Positions 1 through 8,471 of a stretch of 64,000 nt of DNA are shown here, in pieces (position 1 is the first letter of the stretch; each line of letters begins with the position of its first letter). A program made the position numbers and the translations under genes. The stretch covers positions 62,001 through 126,000 of the forward strand of contig JALSGS010000030.1 of NCBI GenBank assembly GCA_026982695.1. The letters run 5' to 3'. The notes beneath the pieces are model-generated. The model was given only the letters and a program-made list of their open reading frames with translations, did not search any database and was not told where the DNA came from. This DNA is from Saprospiraceae bacterium (lineage in GTDB: Bacteria > Bacteroidota > Bacteroidia > Chitinophagales > Saprospiraceae).

Positions 1-554
1 CGAATGGTGCCTGACTGGCTGACTTTGGCCGTGTTGATGTCGCCCAATTGGCTGACGTTGATGAGGTTGTGTGTGACGCGGCCCGATTGATTCGCGGTGC
101 TGAGGTTGCGGTCGCCTTTTTGTTCGATATTAGTTTGGTTGAAGCGTACATTGCTACCTTCTTCGTTGAGCTTGGCGGTATTTAGATCGCCCGACTGCAA
201 GATGTGTGCTTTGTTGTTGCCGGCCTGATTCTGTAGGGCTGTCGCCGTATTCGAGTCACCTGTCTGAGTAATGGCTATCTGGTTTTTGGCCGCACCATTG
301 AGTTGGCTAATAGCTGCTTTGTTGCGGTCGCCTGACTGATTGACGTTGGCTAGGTTGTCCTTAGCCATTGTTTGGCTCACAGTAGCCGCGTTCTTGTCGC
401 CGCTTTGTAATTGGTTGGTCGTGTTGTTCTTGCCGCTTTGCGTGACTACTGAGCTGTTTTCGCTGCCAGATTGGATTGTGTTGTTTTTGTTTTGCCCCAT
501 GGCAAAGGTCGAGAATAGCAGTATGATAGCGCTAAAAAAGAATACTTTTTTCAT
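1..554 (-). CDS. Curlin-repeat secreted protein (partial, 3' end outside window)
   Basis: The minus strand reads open from an ATG at 554 to the window edge (about 184 codons). It starts with a clear signal peptide (MKKVFFFSAIILLFSTFAMG, then Q-N-K-N-N). The rest is built from repeats of the curlin type, Q-(S/T)-G-(D/S)-x-N-x-A, for example NQSGDRNKAAISQ, TQTGDSNTATALQ, LQSGDLNTAKL and SQLGDINTAKVSQ, spaced about 20-24 residues apart. In the curlin family (CsgA/CsgB) each such repeat forms one strand-loop-strand rung of an extracellular amyloid fibre. The protein is therefore probably a fibre subunit of a biofilm matrix, exported by a CsgG-type pore. No csgEFG genes are visible; they may lie beyond the edge. 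A near-consensus promoter lies about 45 bases upstream. Major versus minor subunit cannot be decided from this fragment. Confidence 0.85.
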   Translation of the reverse strand, partial: MKKVFFFSAIILLFSTFAMGQNKNNTIQSGSENSSVVTQSGKNNTTNQLQSGDKNAATVSQTMAKDNLANVNQSGDRNKAAISQLNGAAKNQIAITQTGDSNTATALQNQAGNNKAHILQSGDLNTAKLNEEGSNVRFNQTNIEQKGDRNLSTANQSGRVTHNLINVSQLGDINTAKVSQSGTI

Positions 555-596
555 GGTTGTGATGTTTTTTTGGTGTGTTATTACCCTGATTGCAAT

Positions 597-605
597 GCAA
601 AGATG
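597..605 (-). promoter_or_regulatory. Probable -7 promoter element of the curlin gene
   Basis: On the minus strand the sequence CATCTTTGC matches the Bacteroidota -7 box TAnnTTTG except for the first base. It lies about 45 bases before the curlin ATG. Nothing else of note is seen in the 177-base gap to the BrkB-like gene. Confidence 0.4.
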
Positions 606-731
606 GGGGCATACAGTCCCCTTGCACCAGCGTGCAAAGGCGTAAAATGCAGCTGTGCAAAAACACGTAGCTATTACGCCATTTTGCGTAGGGGAATGCA
701 GGGAAAAGTCATGTTACACAGGAGGTTGGAC

Positions 732-1685
732 TCACTCTTCTTCTTGGGCCAAAAGCGCTCGATTGACGACAATGGCAGCGTTGAGCTCAAAGCCTACCAA
801 TAGAAAAAGTACGTTAAACTTGATCCATAGCATGAGTACAATGATAGCACCAATCGAACCGTACAACTTGTTGTAGGTGTCGAAGGCATCGACGTAGGCT
901 GAAAAGATGAGCGAACTGGCTACAATGAGACAAGTGGCTACTAAGGTGCCCGGCATGAGCCATTCAAAGGGGCGTTGTACAGGTACACCATAGCGAAAAA
1001 TCAGTGCGATGCCACTGTATATGAGTACGATTGTGGTAAGCCATCGGAAAGCATTGAGCAATTGTTCGGATGCTGTGCTAAGGTGCAGCCAGCCTGTCAG
1101 CAAGCTCAGCAGGTGACTGCCCAATACGATAAATAGCACAGAGAGGAGCAACAATAGGCCCATCTGGATAGTCAGCGCAATGGCGATGAGCTGCTTTTTC
1201 CAACCAACCCGTTTCTTAAAAGTCGTCTTGAGGTAAGATTTCTCAAAGCCTTCCATGAGTGCCAGCATGCCATTGGAAGCAAAGTAGAGCGTCAACAGCA
1301 AGCCTAAAGAGAAAGCACTGCCACTGGGCCGCGTGATAGCGTGTATGAACGATTTGAGCTCTATGCCCGCTGTGGTAGGCATGATCTGATCGATGTAGCT
1401 ATCTACTGCCTGAATGAGTGTGTCGTAAAATGGCAGCCATAAGGCCACGTGGAATAGAAAAATAATGGCAGGAAAAAGGGCCAGAAAAAAGCTAAATGCG
1501 ATGGCATTAGCGCGCATGTTAAGGCTTTGGCGCTGCAGCTCGCCTGCCACAAACCAACCTACGTTGTATAGGGACACACCGCCCGAGCCGGGAAAGGTCG
1601 TTCGATTGGCCCAAGCTACAAGGCCTTTCAGCCACGCAGAGCGTTCGATACGCTTTCGCCATTCTTTAACTCTCAACCATTGCAT
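732..1685 (-). CDS. YihY/virulence factor BrkB family membrane protein
   Basis: A 317-residue integral membrane protein. After a basic N-terminus of about 45 residues come six hydrophobic segments, including AFSFFLALFPAIIFLF and a last one containing GAIIVLMLWIKFNVLFLLVG. The pattern A-N-A-I-A-F-S-F-F-L-A-L-F-P near residue 60, the conserved Y-x-x-(I/L)-Y-G-S-(I/L)-G-A loop (KLYGSIGAIIVLMLW) and G-F-E-L-N-A near the C-terminus are typical of the BrkB/YihY family. The family was once mis-annotated as RNase BN; its true role is uncertain, with proposals in envelope or stress physiology. The length is normal for the family. The gene ends in EEE and is followed by the curlin gene in the same direction. 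The 4HBT gene upstream, 58 bases away, may share its transcript. Confidence 0.9.
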   Translation of the reverse strand: MQWLRVKEWRKRIERSAWLKGLVAWANRTTFPGSGGVSLYNVGWFVAGELQRQSLNMRANAIAFSFFLALFPAIIFLFHVALWLPFYDTLIQAVDSYIDQIMPTTAGIELKSFIHAITRPSGSAFSLGLLLTLYFASNGMLALMEGFEKSYLKTTFKKRVGWKKQLIAIALTIQMGLLLLLSVLFIVLGSHLLSLLTGWLHLSTASEQLLNAFRWLTTIVLIYSGIALIFRYGVPVQRPFEWLMPGTLVATCLIVASSLIFSAYVDAFDTYNKLYGSIGAIIVLMLWIKFNVLFLLVGFELNAAIVVNRALLAQEEE

Positions 1686-1743
1686 CTACTAACTTTTTCA
1701 CTGCTTGCGCAATTGCATGCTTGATCACGTAGGCAAGGGGCAT

Positions 1744-2163
1744 CTAATGAATATCTTCAAAAAAAGGACGTAGTCGCTGGAGTAACACTTCAGGTGGACC
1801 TATTCGCTTGCCGCTGTCCATATCGACAAAGCACAGTCGGACGGTGGCGCTATTGATAAGCTGTGCCTGTTCATTGAACAGCTCTACGTGGAAGGTGATA
1901 TAGTCGGTGGGTAATTTGCGCAGCGTAGTGCATATAGTAATCAGATCGTCGTATCGGGCTGGGCGCAAGTAGCGCACCTGCATGGCTACTACGGGCATCA
2001 TGATGCGGTAATCTGCTTCGAGTGATTTGTAGGTGAGTCCAAGAGCGCGCAGCATTTCCACTCGACCAATTTCGTAGTAATTGGCATAGTAGCCATAGTA
2101 GAGATAGCCCATGGGGTCGGTCTCGCCATAGCGCACGCGTTTCTTATATTCGAAAGAATACAT
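1744..2163 (-). CDS. Acyl-CoA thioesterase, 4HBT/YbgC type
   Basis: A 139-residue single hotdog-fold protein. The N-terminus Y-K-K-R-V-R-Y-G-E-T-D-P-M-G-Y-L-Y-Y-G-Y-Y-A-N-Y-Y-E holds the 4HBT signature, with the catalytic Asp in the TDPMG segment; later Y-L-R-P-A-R-Y-D-D and F-V-D-M-D-S-G-K fit the family. Such enzymes hydrolyse short- or medium-chain acyl-CoA thioesters in the cytoplasm; YbgC homologues are linked to phospholipid metabolism and the Tol-Pal system. No tol genes are seen here, so the substrate is open. The start MYSFEYKKR is the only sensible one. It is divergent from pgpH, with a 145-base gap that carries the pgpH promoter. Confidence 0.88.
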   Translation of the reverse strand: MYSFEYKKRVRYGETDPMGYLYYGYYANYYEIGRVEMLRALGLTYKSLEADYRIMMPVVAMQVRYLRPARYDDLITICTTLRKLPTDYITFHVELFNEQAQLINSATVRLCFVDMDSGKRIGPPEVLLQRLRPFFEDIH

Positions 2164-2296
2164 AGTGCAGTATTGTTGTGGATGCGTGTCAGGGCAAATT
2201 GCGAGGCGAAAATAGGGGATGAAGTCGTATTGGCCGCAAGACGTGTTGCACTATACATCTGACAGGGCACTTTGGCGTAATGACGCGGCAACTCGC

Positions 2297-2305
2297 TACC
2301 TTTGC
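2297..2305 (+). promoter_or_regulatory. -7 promoter element of pgpH, implying a leaderless or nearly leaderless mRNA
   Basis: TACCTTTGC is a perfect match to the Bacteroidota -7 box TAnnTTTG. It lies only four bases before the ATG at 2309, and a TTTG-like -33 element (CTTTGG) lies about 24 bases upstream. If the element works as in Bacteroides, transcription starts at or next to the A of the start codon. The box also argues against the upstream in-frame ATG at 2219. Confidence 0.6.
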
Positions 2306-2308
2306 CCC

Positions 2309-4414
2309 ATGATAGTGGAAAATTTGCGCAAGCGCTTGCCATGGTGGCCTGTTGCACTAGCGACTGGGCTGACGATTGCGTTGCTGGTGCTGTTTTTCCC
2401 AAATAAGGCGAGCTTTCGCTATGCCTATGAGGTAGGTAAGCCTTGGCGCTACGACGACCTTTATGCACCGGTCACCTTTCCCATTCTCAAATCAGAAGAA
2501 GAACTGGCTGCTACGCGTCAGTCGATCGAGCAACACATGCCGCCGGTATATGTGTTCGATGAAGGCATGGAGCGGGTACAACTCGAGCGCTTTTCGCGTG
2601 CCTTTGCCCAACGCCTCGAGGATGCACGTGTGCAACAACTGTACGACGACTTGCTGCACCAGCCCGACACCTATCGCAAATTGGCTGCAGGGCTGCTGCA
2701 TCGGGCCTATCAGCGCGGCATCTTTGAATTGGAAGAAGCTCATCGCAATGCTCCGCCCGACTTTGTGCTACAGGTAGTGCGTGGCAATACCGTCAGCCGA
2801 TTGACGCGCCAAGAAGTGCAGACAGTCGAAGAAGTGCGGGCCCTCCTCAGTGATTCGTTGCTGTATAGCCAATTGCCCGAAGCCGAATTTTTGCTGTTTG
2901 TCACTGATTTAGTGGTGCCCAATGTGCACTACAGCGATAGCCTTACGCGCCAATGGTTGGCCAACGAGCTGGCCAAAGTGTCGTTGGTACAGGGCGTAGT
3001 CAATGAGGGTGAGCTGATCGTGCCGAGAGGAGGAATCGTCACGCCAGAAGTAGCTCAAAAACTCAAGTCGTATCAGGCCGAGTTGGCTCGCCAAATGAAC
3101 AGTGTATCGCGTTATTCGCTTTTTGTCGGATATCTGCTGCTAACTCTCCTGGTCTTGGGTGTGTATTTGATGTGGTTGTGGTCCTTTGTGCCTTTTAGCT
3201 TGGAGCGGTTTTCCATATTGGTCTTTCTACTCATGTGGTTTGTACTTTTTGGCTTTCTGACCTGGCAAATGGAAGGCACGGCAGGCTTGTCAGCTTGGAT
3301 GGTGCCCTTTTGCATTGTTCCCATCGTCGTCAAGACCTTTTTTTCAGAGCGCTTGGCCGTACTGACACATCTGGCAGTAGTGTTGCAGGCCAGTATTCTG
3401 ACCAGTTTGGGATATGAATTCACTTTTTTAGAGCTCCTGGCTGGCATGATGGCAGTGCTAGGCACTACCGACACGCGCGACTGGGGCCGTTTCTTCCGAC
3501 TGCTCACCTTTATCATGATGATCTACTTGTTGGGCTATTTGGGTTTAGTACTCATCCGGGAGGGACACCTGGCATTGGATACATGGGCTGTGGCGGCCCA
3601 GCTGGTAGTGGCCAGTGTGTTGACAATGTTGGCTTTTCCACTCATACCCTTGTTAGAGCGCGTCTTTGGCTTTATCTCGCCCATCACCTTAGTCGAATTG
3701 TCGGACTTGAACCGGCCCTTGCTCAAAGAGTTGTCGTTTAAGGCTCCTGGTACACTACAACATTCGCTGCAGGTAGGGCATTTGGCGGAAGCTGTTGCTA
3801 ATGCCATAGGTGCCAATGCTCTATTGCTCAAAACAGCAGCTCTCTATCACGACATCGGCAAAATGGTACAACCTCACTATTTTGTAGAAAATCAAAGTAG
3901 AGAAAACCCGCATGATCAGCTTTCGCCAAAAGAGTCAGCCCAGATTATCATTAGCCACGTGACAGAAGGCCTCAAGTTGGCGCGCAAATACAAGCTACCT
4001 CCAGCATTGAGCCGGTTTATTCCCACACATCATGGTACCTCACGAGTAGAGTATTTTTATCGTAATTGGCTAGCTACTCACCCGCAGGCCAATAAAGGGC
4101 CTGTAGATGATAGTGATTTTCGCTATCCAGGGCCTAAACCCTTCACACGTGAAGAGGCCATTCTCATGGTGGTCGATTCCGTAGAAGCAGCGGCCCGTAG
4201 TCTCAACAAGCCTACAGGCAAAGACCTCGATGAGCTAGTAGACAAAATCGTGGCACAAAAAATGGCCGATGGCCAGTTCGATGAGTCTGAGTTGAGCTTT
4301 CACGATTTAGTGAGCATCAAAGACGTACTCAAAAAGCAGTTGCGCAGTGTGCATCACGTGCGCGTAGAATATCCAAAGGGGAAAGAAAAAGTACAACCTG
4401 ACGACAAGCCTTGA
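2309..4414 (+). CDS. pgpH: 7TM-HD family cyclic dinucleotide phosphodiesterase (PgpH-like)
   Basis: A protein of about 701 residues from the chosen ATG; an upstream ATG (2219) would add 30 residues with no family character and would lie before the promoter. Order of parts: one N-terminal membrane anchor (PVALATGLTIALLVLFF), a large extracytoplasmic 7TMR-HDED region rich in charged helices, a block of seven membrane segments, then a cytoplasmic HDIG domain with the motif LYHDIGK, a downstream H-D-Q-L, THHGT and a final V-D-S-V-E-A-A. In Listeria and relatives PgpH hydrolyses c-di-AMP; the Bacteroidota proteins of this layout are assumed to do the same. The length is normal. It heads a rightward run; lipB begins 34 bases later. 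Confidence 0.9.
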   Translation: MIVENLRKRLPWWPVALATGLTIALLVLFFPNKASFRYAYEVGKPWRYDDLYAPVTFPILKSEEELAATRQSIEQHMPPVYVFDEGMERVQLERFSRAFAQRLEDARVQQLYDDLLHQPDTYRKLAAGLLHRAYQRGIFELEEAHRNAPPDFVLQVVRGNTVSRLTRQEVQTVEEVRALLSDSLLYSQLPEAEFLLFVTDLVVPNVHYSDSLTRQWLANELAKVSLVQGVVNEGELIVPRGGIVTPEVAQKLKSYQAELARQMNSVSRYSLFVGYLLLTLLVLGVYLMWLWSFVPFSLERFSILVFLLMWFVLFGFLTWQMEGTAGLSAWMVPFCIVPIVVKTFFSERLAVLTHLAVVLQASILTSLGYEFTFLELLAGMMAVLGTTDTRDWGRFFRLLTFIMMIYLLGYLGLVLIREGHLALDTWAVAAQLVVASVLTMLAFPLIPLLERVFGFISPITLVELSDLNRPLLKELSFKAPGTLQHSLQVGHLAEAVANAIGANALLLKTAALYHDIGKMVQPHYFVENQSRENPHDQLSPKESAQIIISHVTEGLKLARKYKLPPALSRFIPTHHGTSRVEYFYRNWLATHPQANKGPVDDSDFRYPGPKPFTREEAILMVVDSVEAAARSLNKPTGKDLDELVDKIVAQKMADGQFDESELSFHDLVSIKDVLKKQLRSVHHVRVEYPKGKEKVQPDDKP

Positions 4415-4447
4415 TGTTTGCGAAGGGAAAACGCCAAAAAATGGGTT

Positions 4448-5191
4448 ATGAACGCAAAAACAACTCCGCCAGCTATCACCCAACCTCGCGTCGTCTTTCA
4501 AGACTTGGGCCTCATACCCTATAAGCAAGCATGGGATTATCAGACGCAGTTGCACCAAACATTGGTGCAGCGCAAACTGCACAATCGGTCATTGCCACCT
4601 GAGCAGCAGCAGCCGCAGCGCCACTATCTACTGTTTTGTACCCACCCACACGTGTATACCTTGGGCAAGAGTGGCTCCTTAGACCATTTGCTGCTCGACG
4701 AAGCAGCGCTCCGCAGGCGTGGTATCGAGTTCTACAAAATCAATCGAGGTGGCGATATCACTTACCATGGGCCAGGCCAGATCGTGGGCTATCCCATATT
4801 TGACTTGGATGAGCTTTTTACCGATGTACATCGCTATGTGCGTATGCTCGAAGAGGTAATCATACGCACACTGGCAGAATACGGTTTAGAAGGTATGCGC
4901 ATTCCAAAGTATACGGGGGTGTGGCTGGCCGGTAGCGATGTGCTGCCGCAGCGCAAGATTTGCGCTATTGGCGTGCACTTGAGCCGCTGGGTCACTATGC
5001 ATGGCTTTGCCTTCAATGTCAATACCGATCTGACCTATTTTCGCAACATCATCCCTTGCGGTATTAGCGATGAGAATAAGGCTGTCACTTCTTTGGCACT
5101 AGAGTTGAGCCATCAGGTTGATGAGGATGAGGTGCGCCAAAAGCTCAAAAAGCATTTTTCTGAACTATTTGGGTTCGAATGGGTCGTGTAG
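4448..5191 (+). CDS. lipB: Lipoyl(octanoyl) transferase
   Basis: LipB moves the octanoyl group from octanoyl-ACP to the lipoyl domains of 2-oxoacid dehydrogenases and the glycine cleavage H protein, the first step of lipoate synthesis in the cytoplasm. The protein shows the family signature RGGDITYHGPGQIVGYPI, the catalytic lysine (Lys170 in KICAIGVHL) and the catalytic cysteine (Cys204 in IIPCGI). The ATG at 4448 gives about 247 residues, normal for the family; a TTG at 4418 would add ten residues of no clear value. It follows pgpH closely. No lipA is seen in the window. Confidence 0.95.
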   Translation: MNAKTTPPAITQPRVVFQDLGLIPYKQAWDYQTQLHQTLVQRKLHNRSLPPEQQQPQRHYLLFCTHPHVYTLGKSGSLDHLLLDEAALRRRGIEFYKINRGGDITYHGPGQIVGYPIFDLDELFTDVHRYVRMLEEVIIRTLAEYGLEGMRIPKYTGVWLAGSDVLPQRKICAIGVHLSRWVTMHGFAFNVNTDLTYFRNIIPCGISDENKAVTSLALELSHQVDEDEVRQKLKKHFSELFGFEWVV

Positions 5192-5245
5192 GCTTGCGCT
5201 TTAAGCATGTGTTTTTCATTTTGCGACAAGCAAAAGGCACAGCCT

Positions 5246-5653
5246 ATGCTCAAAGACATTCCTCGACGTAAAGTTACTGATGTGGCTATGGCCGTAGCGC
5301 CAAGACTAGACGACCCTCACACAGATGACTTGTGGGATGTGTACCTCATCAACATGAAAGAGGTGCCCCTATATCACGTATTGGTAGCTTCGGAGGGCTA
5401 TGGCCAAATAGGAAATGACAAAGTAAAGACAACAATTTTGAGACATTATTTTGAAGAAGTAGGACCTTTGCGAGCCGTGCAAATCGAGCCCATCATGCCG
5501 GATATGTTTCAGATCACCAACCAATTTTGGGTGAGCTTCTGGCACGACGGCTATATGTACGACAAGAAATACGTCTTCGTGCGCGGTAGTATCCGGGAAG
5601 ACCATTTTACAGCCCTACCATTTCTCAACCAACAAGGTGTAATGATCCGATGA
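5246..5653 (+). CDS. Conserved Bacteroidota protein of unknown function
   Basis: I recognise the pattern of this protein (M-L-K-D-I-P-R-R-K-V-x-D-V-A-M-A-V at the start, then W-D-V-Y-L-I-N-x-K, Y-G-x-I, K-V-K-T-x-x-L-R-H, I-E-P-I, S-F-W-H-D-G-Y-x-Y-D-K-K-Y-V-F-V, ending G-V-M-I-R) as a family widespread in Bacteroidota, often left hypothetical or wrongly named as a phenylalanyl-tRNA synthetase subunit. It has no tRNA synthetase motifs. It is a soluble protein of about 135 residues with alternating strands and helices. The ATG at 5246 fits the conserved N-terminus better than the one at 5207. It overlaps the next gene by four bases (ATGA), which suggests coupled translation with the acyl-CoA thioesterase. 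Its function is unknown. Confidence 0.8.
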   Translation: MLKDIPRRKVTDVAMAVAPRLDDPHTDDLWDVYLINMKEVPLYHVLVASEGYGQIGNDKVKTTILRHYFEEVGPLRAVQIEPIMPDMFQITNQFWVSFWHDGYMYDKKYVFVRGSIREDHFTALPFLNQQGVMIR

Positions 5654-6180
5654 GTGAACTTAGAGCTAAACGCGTAGCAGAGTCTGAAACCATCATGACA
5701 GAGATGGTCATGCCTAACGATACCAACCCTATGGGCAACCTCATGGGGGGCAACCTCATGAGATGGATGGACATTGTGGCCAGCATCTGTGCAGGCAAAC
5801 ACACTGAGTCGCATGTGGTCACTGCCTCAGTAGACCACGTCTCTTTTCAACGAGCTATCAAGCTGGGAGAGATTGTGACTTTGCGTGCGCGCGTCACGCG
5901 TGCATTTAATACTTCAGTAGAGGTGTTTGTAGAAGTCTTTACCGCTGACATCAAAGGCCACAACCATCGACGCTGTAACCACGCTTACTTCACTTTTGTG
6001 GCTTTAGACGAAAAAACGCTAAAGCCACAGCCCGTGCCCCCTCTCTTACCCCTAACTAAAGAAGAGCAGGAGCTCTACGACAGCGCTATACGTCGGCGGG
6101 AACTCCGCTTGGTGCTCAGTGGTCGGATGAAACCTGAACAAGCTACTGAAATCAGAAACTTGTTTGCCGAGATGGACTGA
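5650..6180 (+). CDS. Acyl-CoA thioesterase (YciA/BACH-type hotdog)
   Basis: A 176-residue acyl-CoA hydrolase of the cytosolic thioesterase/YciA type. The hotdog core contains N-D-T-N-P-M-G-N-L-M-G-G-N-L-M-R-W-M-D, where Asn and Asp residues of the active site lie, then HVVTASVDHVSFQRAIKLGE and H-R-R-C-N-H-A-Y-F-T-F-V-A-L-D. These enzymes cleave fatty acyl-CoA to free acid and CoA. A C-terminal helical extension of about 45 residues is common in Bacteroidota members. The start overlaps the preceding conserved gene by four bases. Confidence 0.9.
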   Translation: MSELRAKRVAESETIMTEMVMPNDTNPMGNLMGGNLMRWMDIVASICAGKHTESHVVTASVDHVSFQRAIKLGEIVTLRARVTRAFNTSVEVFVEVFTADIKGHNHRRCNHAYFTFVALDEKTLKPQPVPPLLPLTKEEQELYDSAIRRRELRLVLSGRMKPEQATEIRNLFAEMD

Positions 6181-6260
6181 GATGCGCCTCTCAAAATCAG
6201 GGGTATTTGAAGGTCAAACTGGATTCCTTACTTTGCGAGCTACTTTGAAAATGGCTCGCT

Positions 6261-8429
6261 ATGACAATGCACATCTCTTTTTTACGTCCTGCTTGGCTGT
6301 GGATTTTGGCTGTAGCCATTTGTTCTGCTTGTGAAACCCAAATGCACGAAGCGACTATGAGTATTGTCGACAAAAAAGACATTCAGCCACCCAAGTGTGT
6401 ACAGCGACCCAAAGAACTCACCATTCACGGGGATACGCGTATCGATAAATACTACTGGCTGCGCGAACGTGACAATCCTGAAGTCATCGCCTATCTGGAA
6501 GCTGAAAATGCTTATACCGACACCATGATGAGCCATTTGAAACCCTTTCAGGAGCAGCTCTTTGAGGAAATGAAAAGCCGCATCAAGGAGCGCGACGTGT
6601 CGGTACCCGCATTCAAAAATGGCTACTGGTACTACACGCGCTACGAAGAAGGTAAAGAATACCCGATCTACTGTCGTAAAAGGGGTAGCTTGGAGGCCAT
6701 AGAGGAAGTCATGCTCGACGTCAATGAGCTGGCAGCCTCGCACGACTACTACCACGTTAACAGCCTCAGCGTCAGCCCCGACAACAAATGGTTGGCTTTT
6801 GGCGAAGATACCCTTAGCCGCCGTCAGTACACGATTCGATTCAGAAATCTGGAAACGGGTGAGTTCCTCCCTCAACGCATTCTCAATACGACGGGCAGCG
6901 CCGTATGGGCTGCCGATAGCAAGACGATCTTCTATACGGCCAAAGAGCCCGAAACTTTGCGCGCCTACAAAGTATTACGCCATCAGTTGGGTACCGATCC
7001 TACCCAAGATGTGGAGGTGTTCCACGAAGCTGACGAGACTTTTGTGTGTGGCGTAGGCAAGACGCGTTCAGAAAAGTACATTCTCATCGGCTCTTGGCAG
7101 ACGGTCTCGTCCGAGTATCGCTACTTGCCCGCTGATCAGCCTCACGGCCAATGGCAGGTATTCGAACCCCGCCAACGCAACTTGGAATACGACATTGATC
7201 ATCATACCGATGGCAAGTGGTATGTGCGTACCAACCTGGATGCCAAAAACTTTCGGCTGATGGAGACATCTGAAGGTGCCACTGGCCGGGCACATTGGAA
7301 GGAGGTAGTGCCACATCGGTCTGATGTGTTACTCGAAAGCGTGGAAATATTCAAAGACTTTTTGGTACTCGAAGAGCGCATCAAGGGTATCACGCATCTA
7401 CGCATATGGCCGCTTGCCTCAGATATGGAGGCGCATACCATTAGTTTTCGCGATGATGCCTATGTGGCTTATGTAGACAACAATCCAGAGTTCGATCAAA
7501 AACAAGTACGCATAGGCTATCAGTCCATGACTACGCCACCTACCGTCTATGATTACAATCCACGCACGCGCCAGCTCGATCTGAAGAAGCAACAAGAAGT
7601 ATTGGGCGGCTTTTCACCCGACGACTACGTATCCGAACGCCTCTATGCACTCGCTCGCGATGGAGTAGAAGTGCCCATTACGCTGGTTTATCGAAAAGGC
7701 TTTACCCAAGATGGCAGTGCCCCATTGCTTCTCTATGGCTATGGTTCATATGGGTATAGTCTCGACCCCTCGTTTAGTACTACGCGCCTTAGCTTGCTCG
7801 ATCGCGGCTTCGTCTATGCCATCGCACATGTGCGGGGTGGCTCAGAGCTGGGCCGGCAGTGGTACGAAGATGGCAAACTGCTCAAGAAGAAAAATACTTT
7901 CTTCGATTTTATCGATTGTGCCACCTATCTCCTCGAACAGAGCTACACTTCTAAGGGCAAGCTCTACGCCATGGGAGGCAGCGCAGGAGGCTTACTGATG
8001 GGTGCAGTGGTCAACTTCCGCCCCGATTTGTGGAAGGGCGTCGTAGCGGCAGTGCCTTTTGTCGATGTGCTTACCACGATGCTCGACGAATCCATCCCAC
8101 TCACTACGGGAGAGTTTGACGAATGGGGCGACCCCAAAATCCCCGAATACTACTGGTACATGAAGTCTTATTCGCCCTACGACAACGTCAGTGCCCAAGA
8201 CTATCCAGCTATGTTGGTCACTACGGGCCTTCACGATTCGCAAGTGCAGTATTGGGAACCTGCTAAGTGGGTGGCCAAACTGCGCGAGCTAAAGACCGAT
8301 CACAACCCCTTGCTGTTGTATACCAACATGGAAGCGGGGCATGGCGGTGCATCGGGGCGCTTCAGGCGCTTGCGCGAAGTGGCTATGGAGTATGCCTTCC
8401 TCCTCGACTTAGCGGGTAAGGTCCAATAG
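6261..8429 (+). CDS. ptrB: S9A oligopeptidase B-like peptidase, predicted lipoprotein
   Basis: A 722-residue prolyl-oligopeptidase-family enzyme that cleaves short peptides, probably after basic residues if it is a true oligopeptidase B. The N-terminal half is the seven-bladed propeller (start of the family at W-L-R-E-R-D-N-P-E-V). The C-terminal hydrolase domain has the catalytic Ser574 in GGSAGG, Asp659 in GLHDSQV and His694 in EAGHGG. Unlike cytoplasmic oligopeptidase B, the N-terminus is a lipoprotein signal (W-I-L-A-V-A-I-C-S-A-C), so it is likely anchored in the envelope facing the periplasm. A near-consensus promoter (TTACTTTGC) lies near 6229. A second in-frame ATG three residues later would make little difference. 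Confidence 0.9.
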   Translation: MTMHISFLRPAWLWILAVAICSACETQMHEATMSIVDKKDIQPPKCVQRPKELTIHGDTRIDKYYWLRERDNPEVIAYLEAENAYTDTMMSHLKPFQEQLFEEMKSRIKERDVSVPAFKNGYWYYTRYEEGKEYPIYCRKRGSLEAIEEVMLDVNELAASHDYYHVNSLSVSPDNKWLAFGEDTLSRRQYTIRFRNLETGEFLPQRILNTTGSAVWAADSKTIFYTAKEPETLRAYKVLRHQLGTDPTQDVEVFHEADETFVCGVGKTRSEKYILIGSWQTVSSEYRYLPADQPHGQWQVFEPRQRNLEYDIDHHTDGKWYVRTNLDAKNFRLMETSEGATGRAHWKEVVPHRSDVLLESVEIFKDFLVLEERIKGITHLRIWPLASDMEAHTISFRDDAYVAYVDNNPEFDQKQVRIGYQSMTTPPTVYDYNPRTRQLDLKKQQEVLGGFSPDDYVSERLYALARDGVEVPITLVYRKGFTQDGSAPLLLYGYGSYGYSLDPSFSTTRLSLLDRGFVYAIAHVRGGSELGRQWYEDGKLLKKKNTFFDFIDCATYLLEQSYTSKGKLYAMGGSAGGLLMGAVVNFRPDLWKGVVAAVPFVDVLTTMLDESIPLTTGEFDEWGDPKIPEYYWYMKSYSPYDNVSAQDYPAMLVTTGLHDSQVQYWEPAKWVAKLRELKTDHNPLLLYTNMEAGHGGASGRFRRLREVAMEYAFLLDLAGKVQ

Positions 8430-8471
8430 TGAAAATGTGCTATCTGTATCGTTGTACAAAAGACAAGTAAC

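Noticed and set aside
1998-2468. A 156-codon minus-strand frame covering the gap before pgpH
   Set aside because: It runs across the 4HBT gene in another frame and the pgpH promoter; the protein is low in order and matches nothing known.
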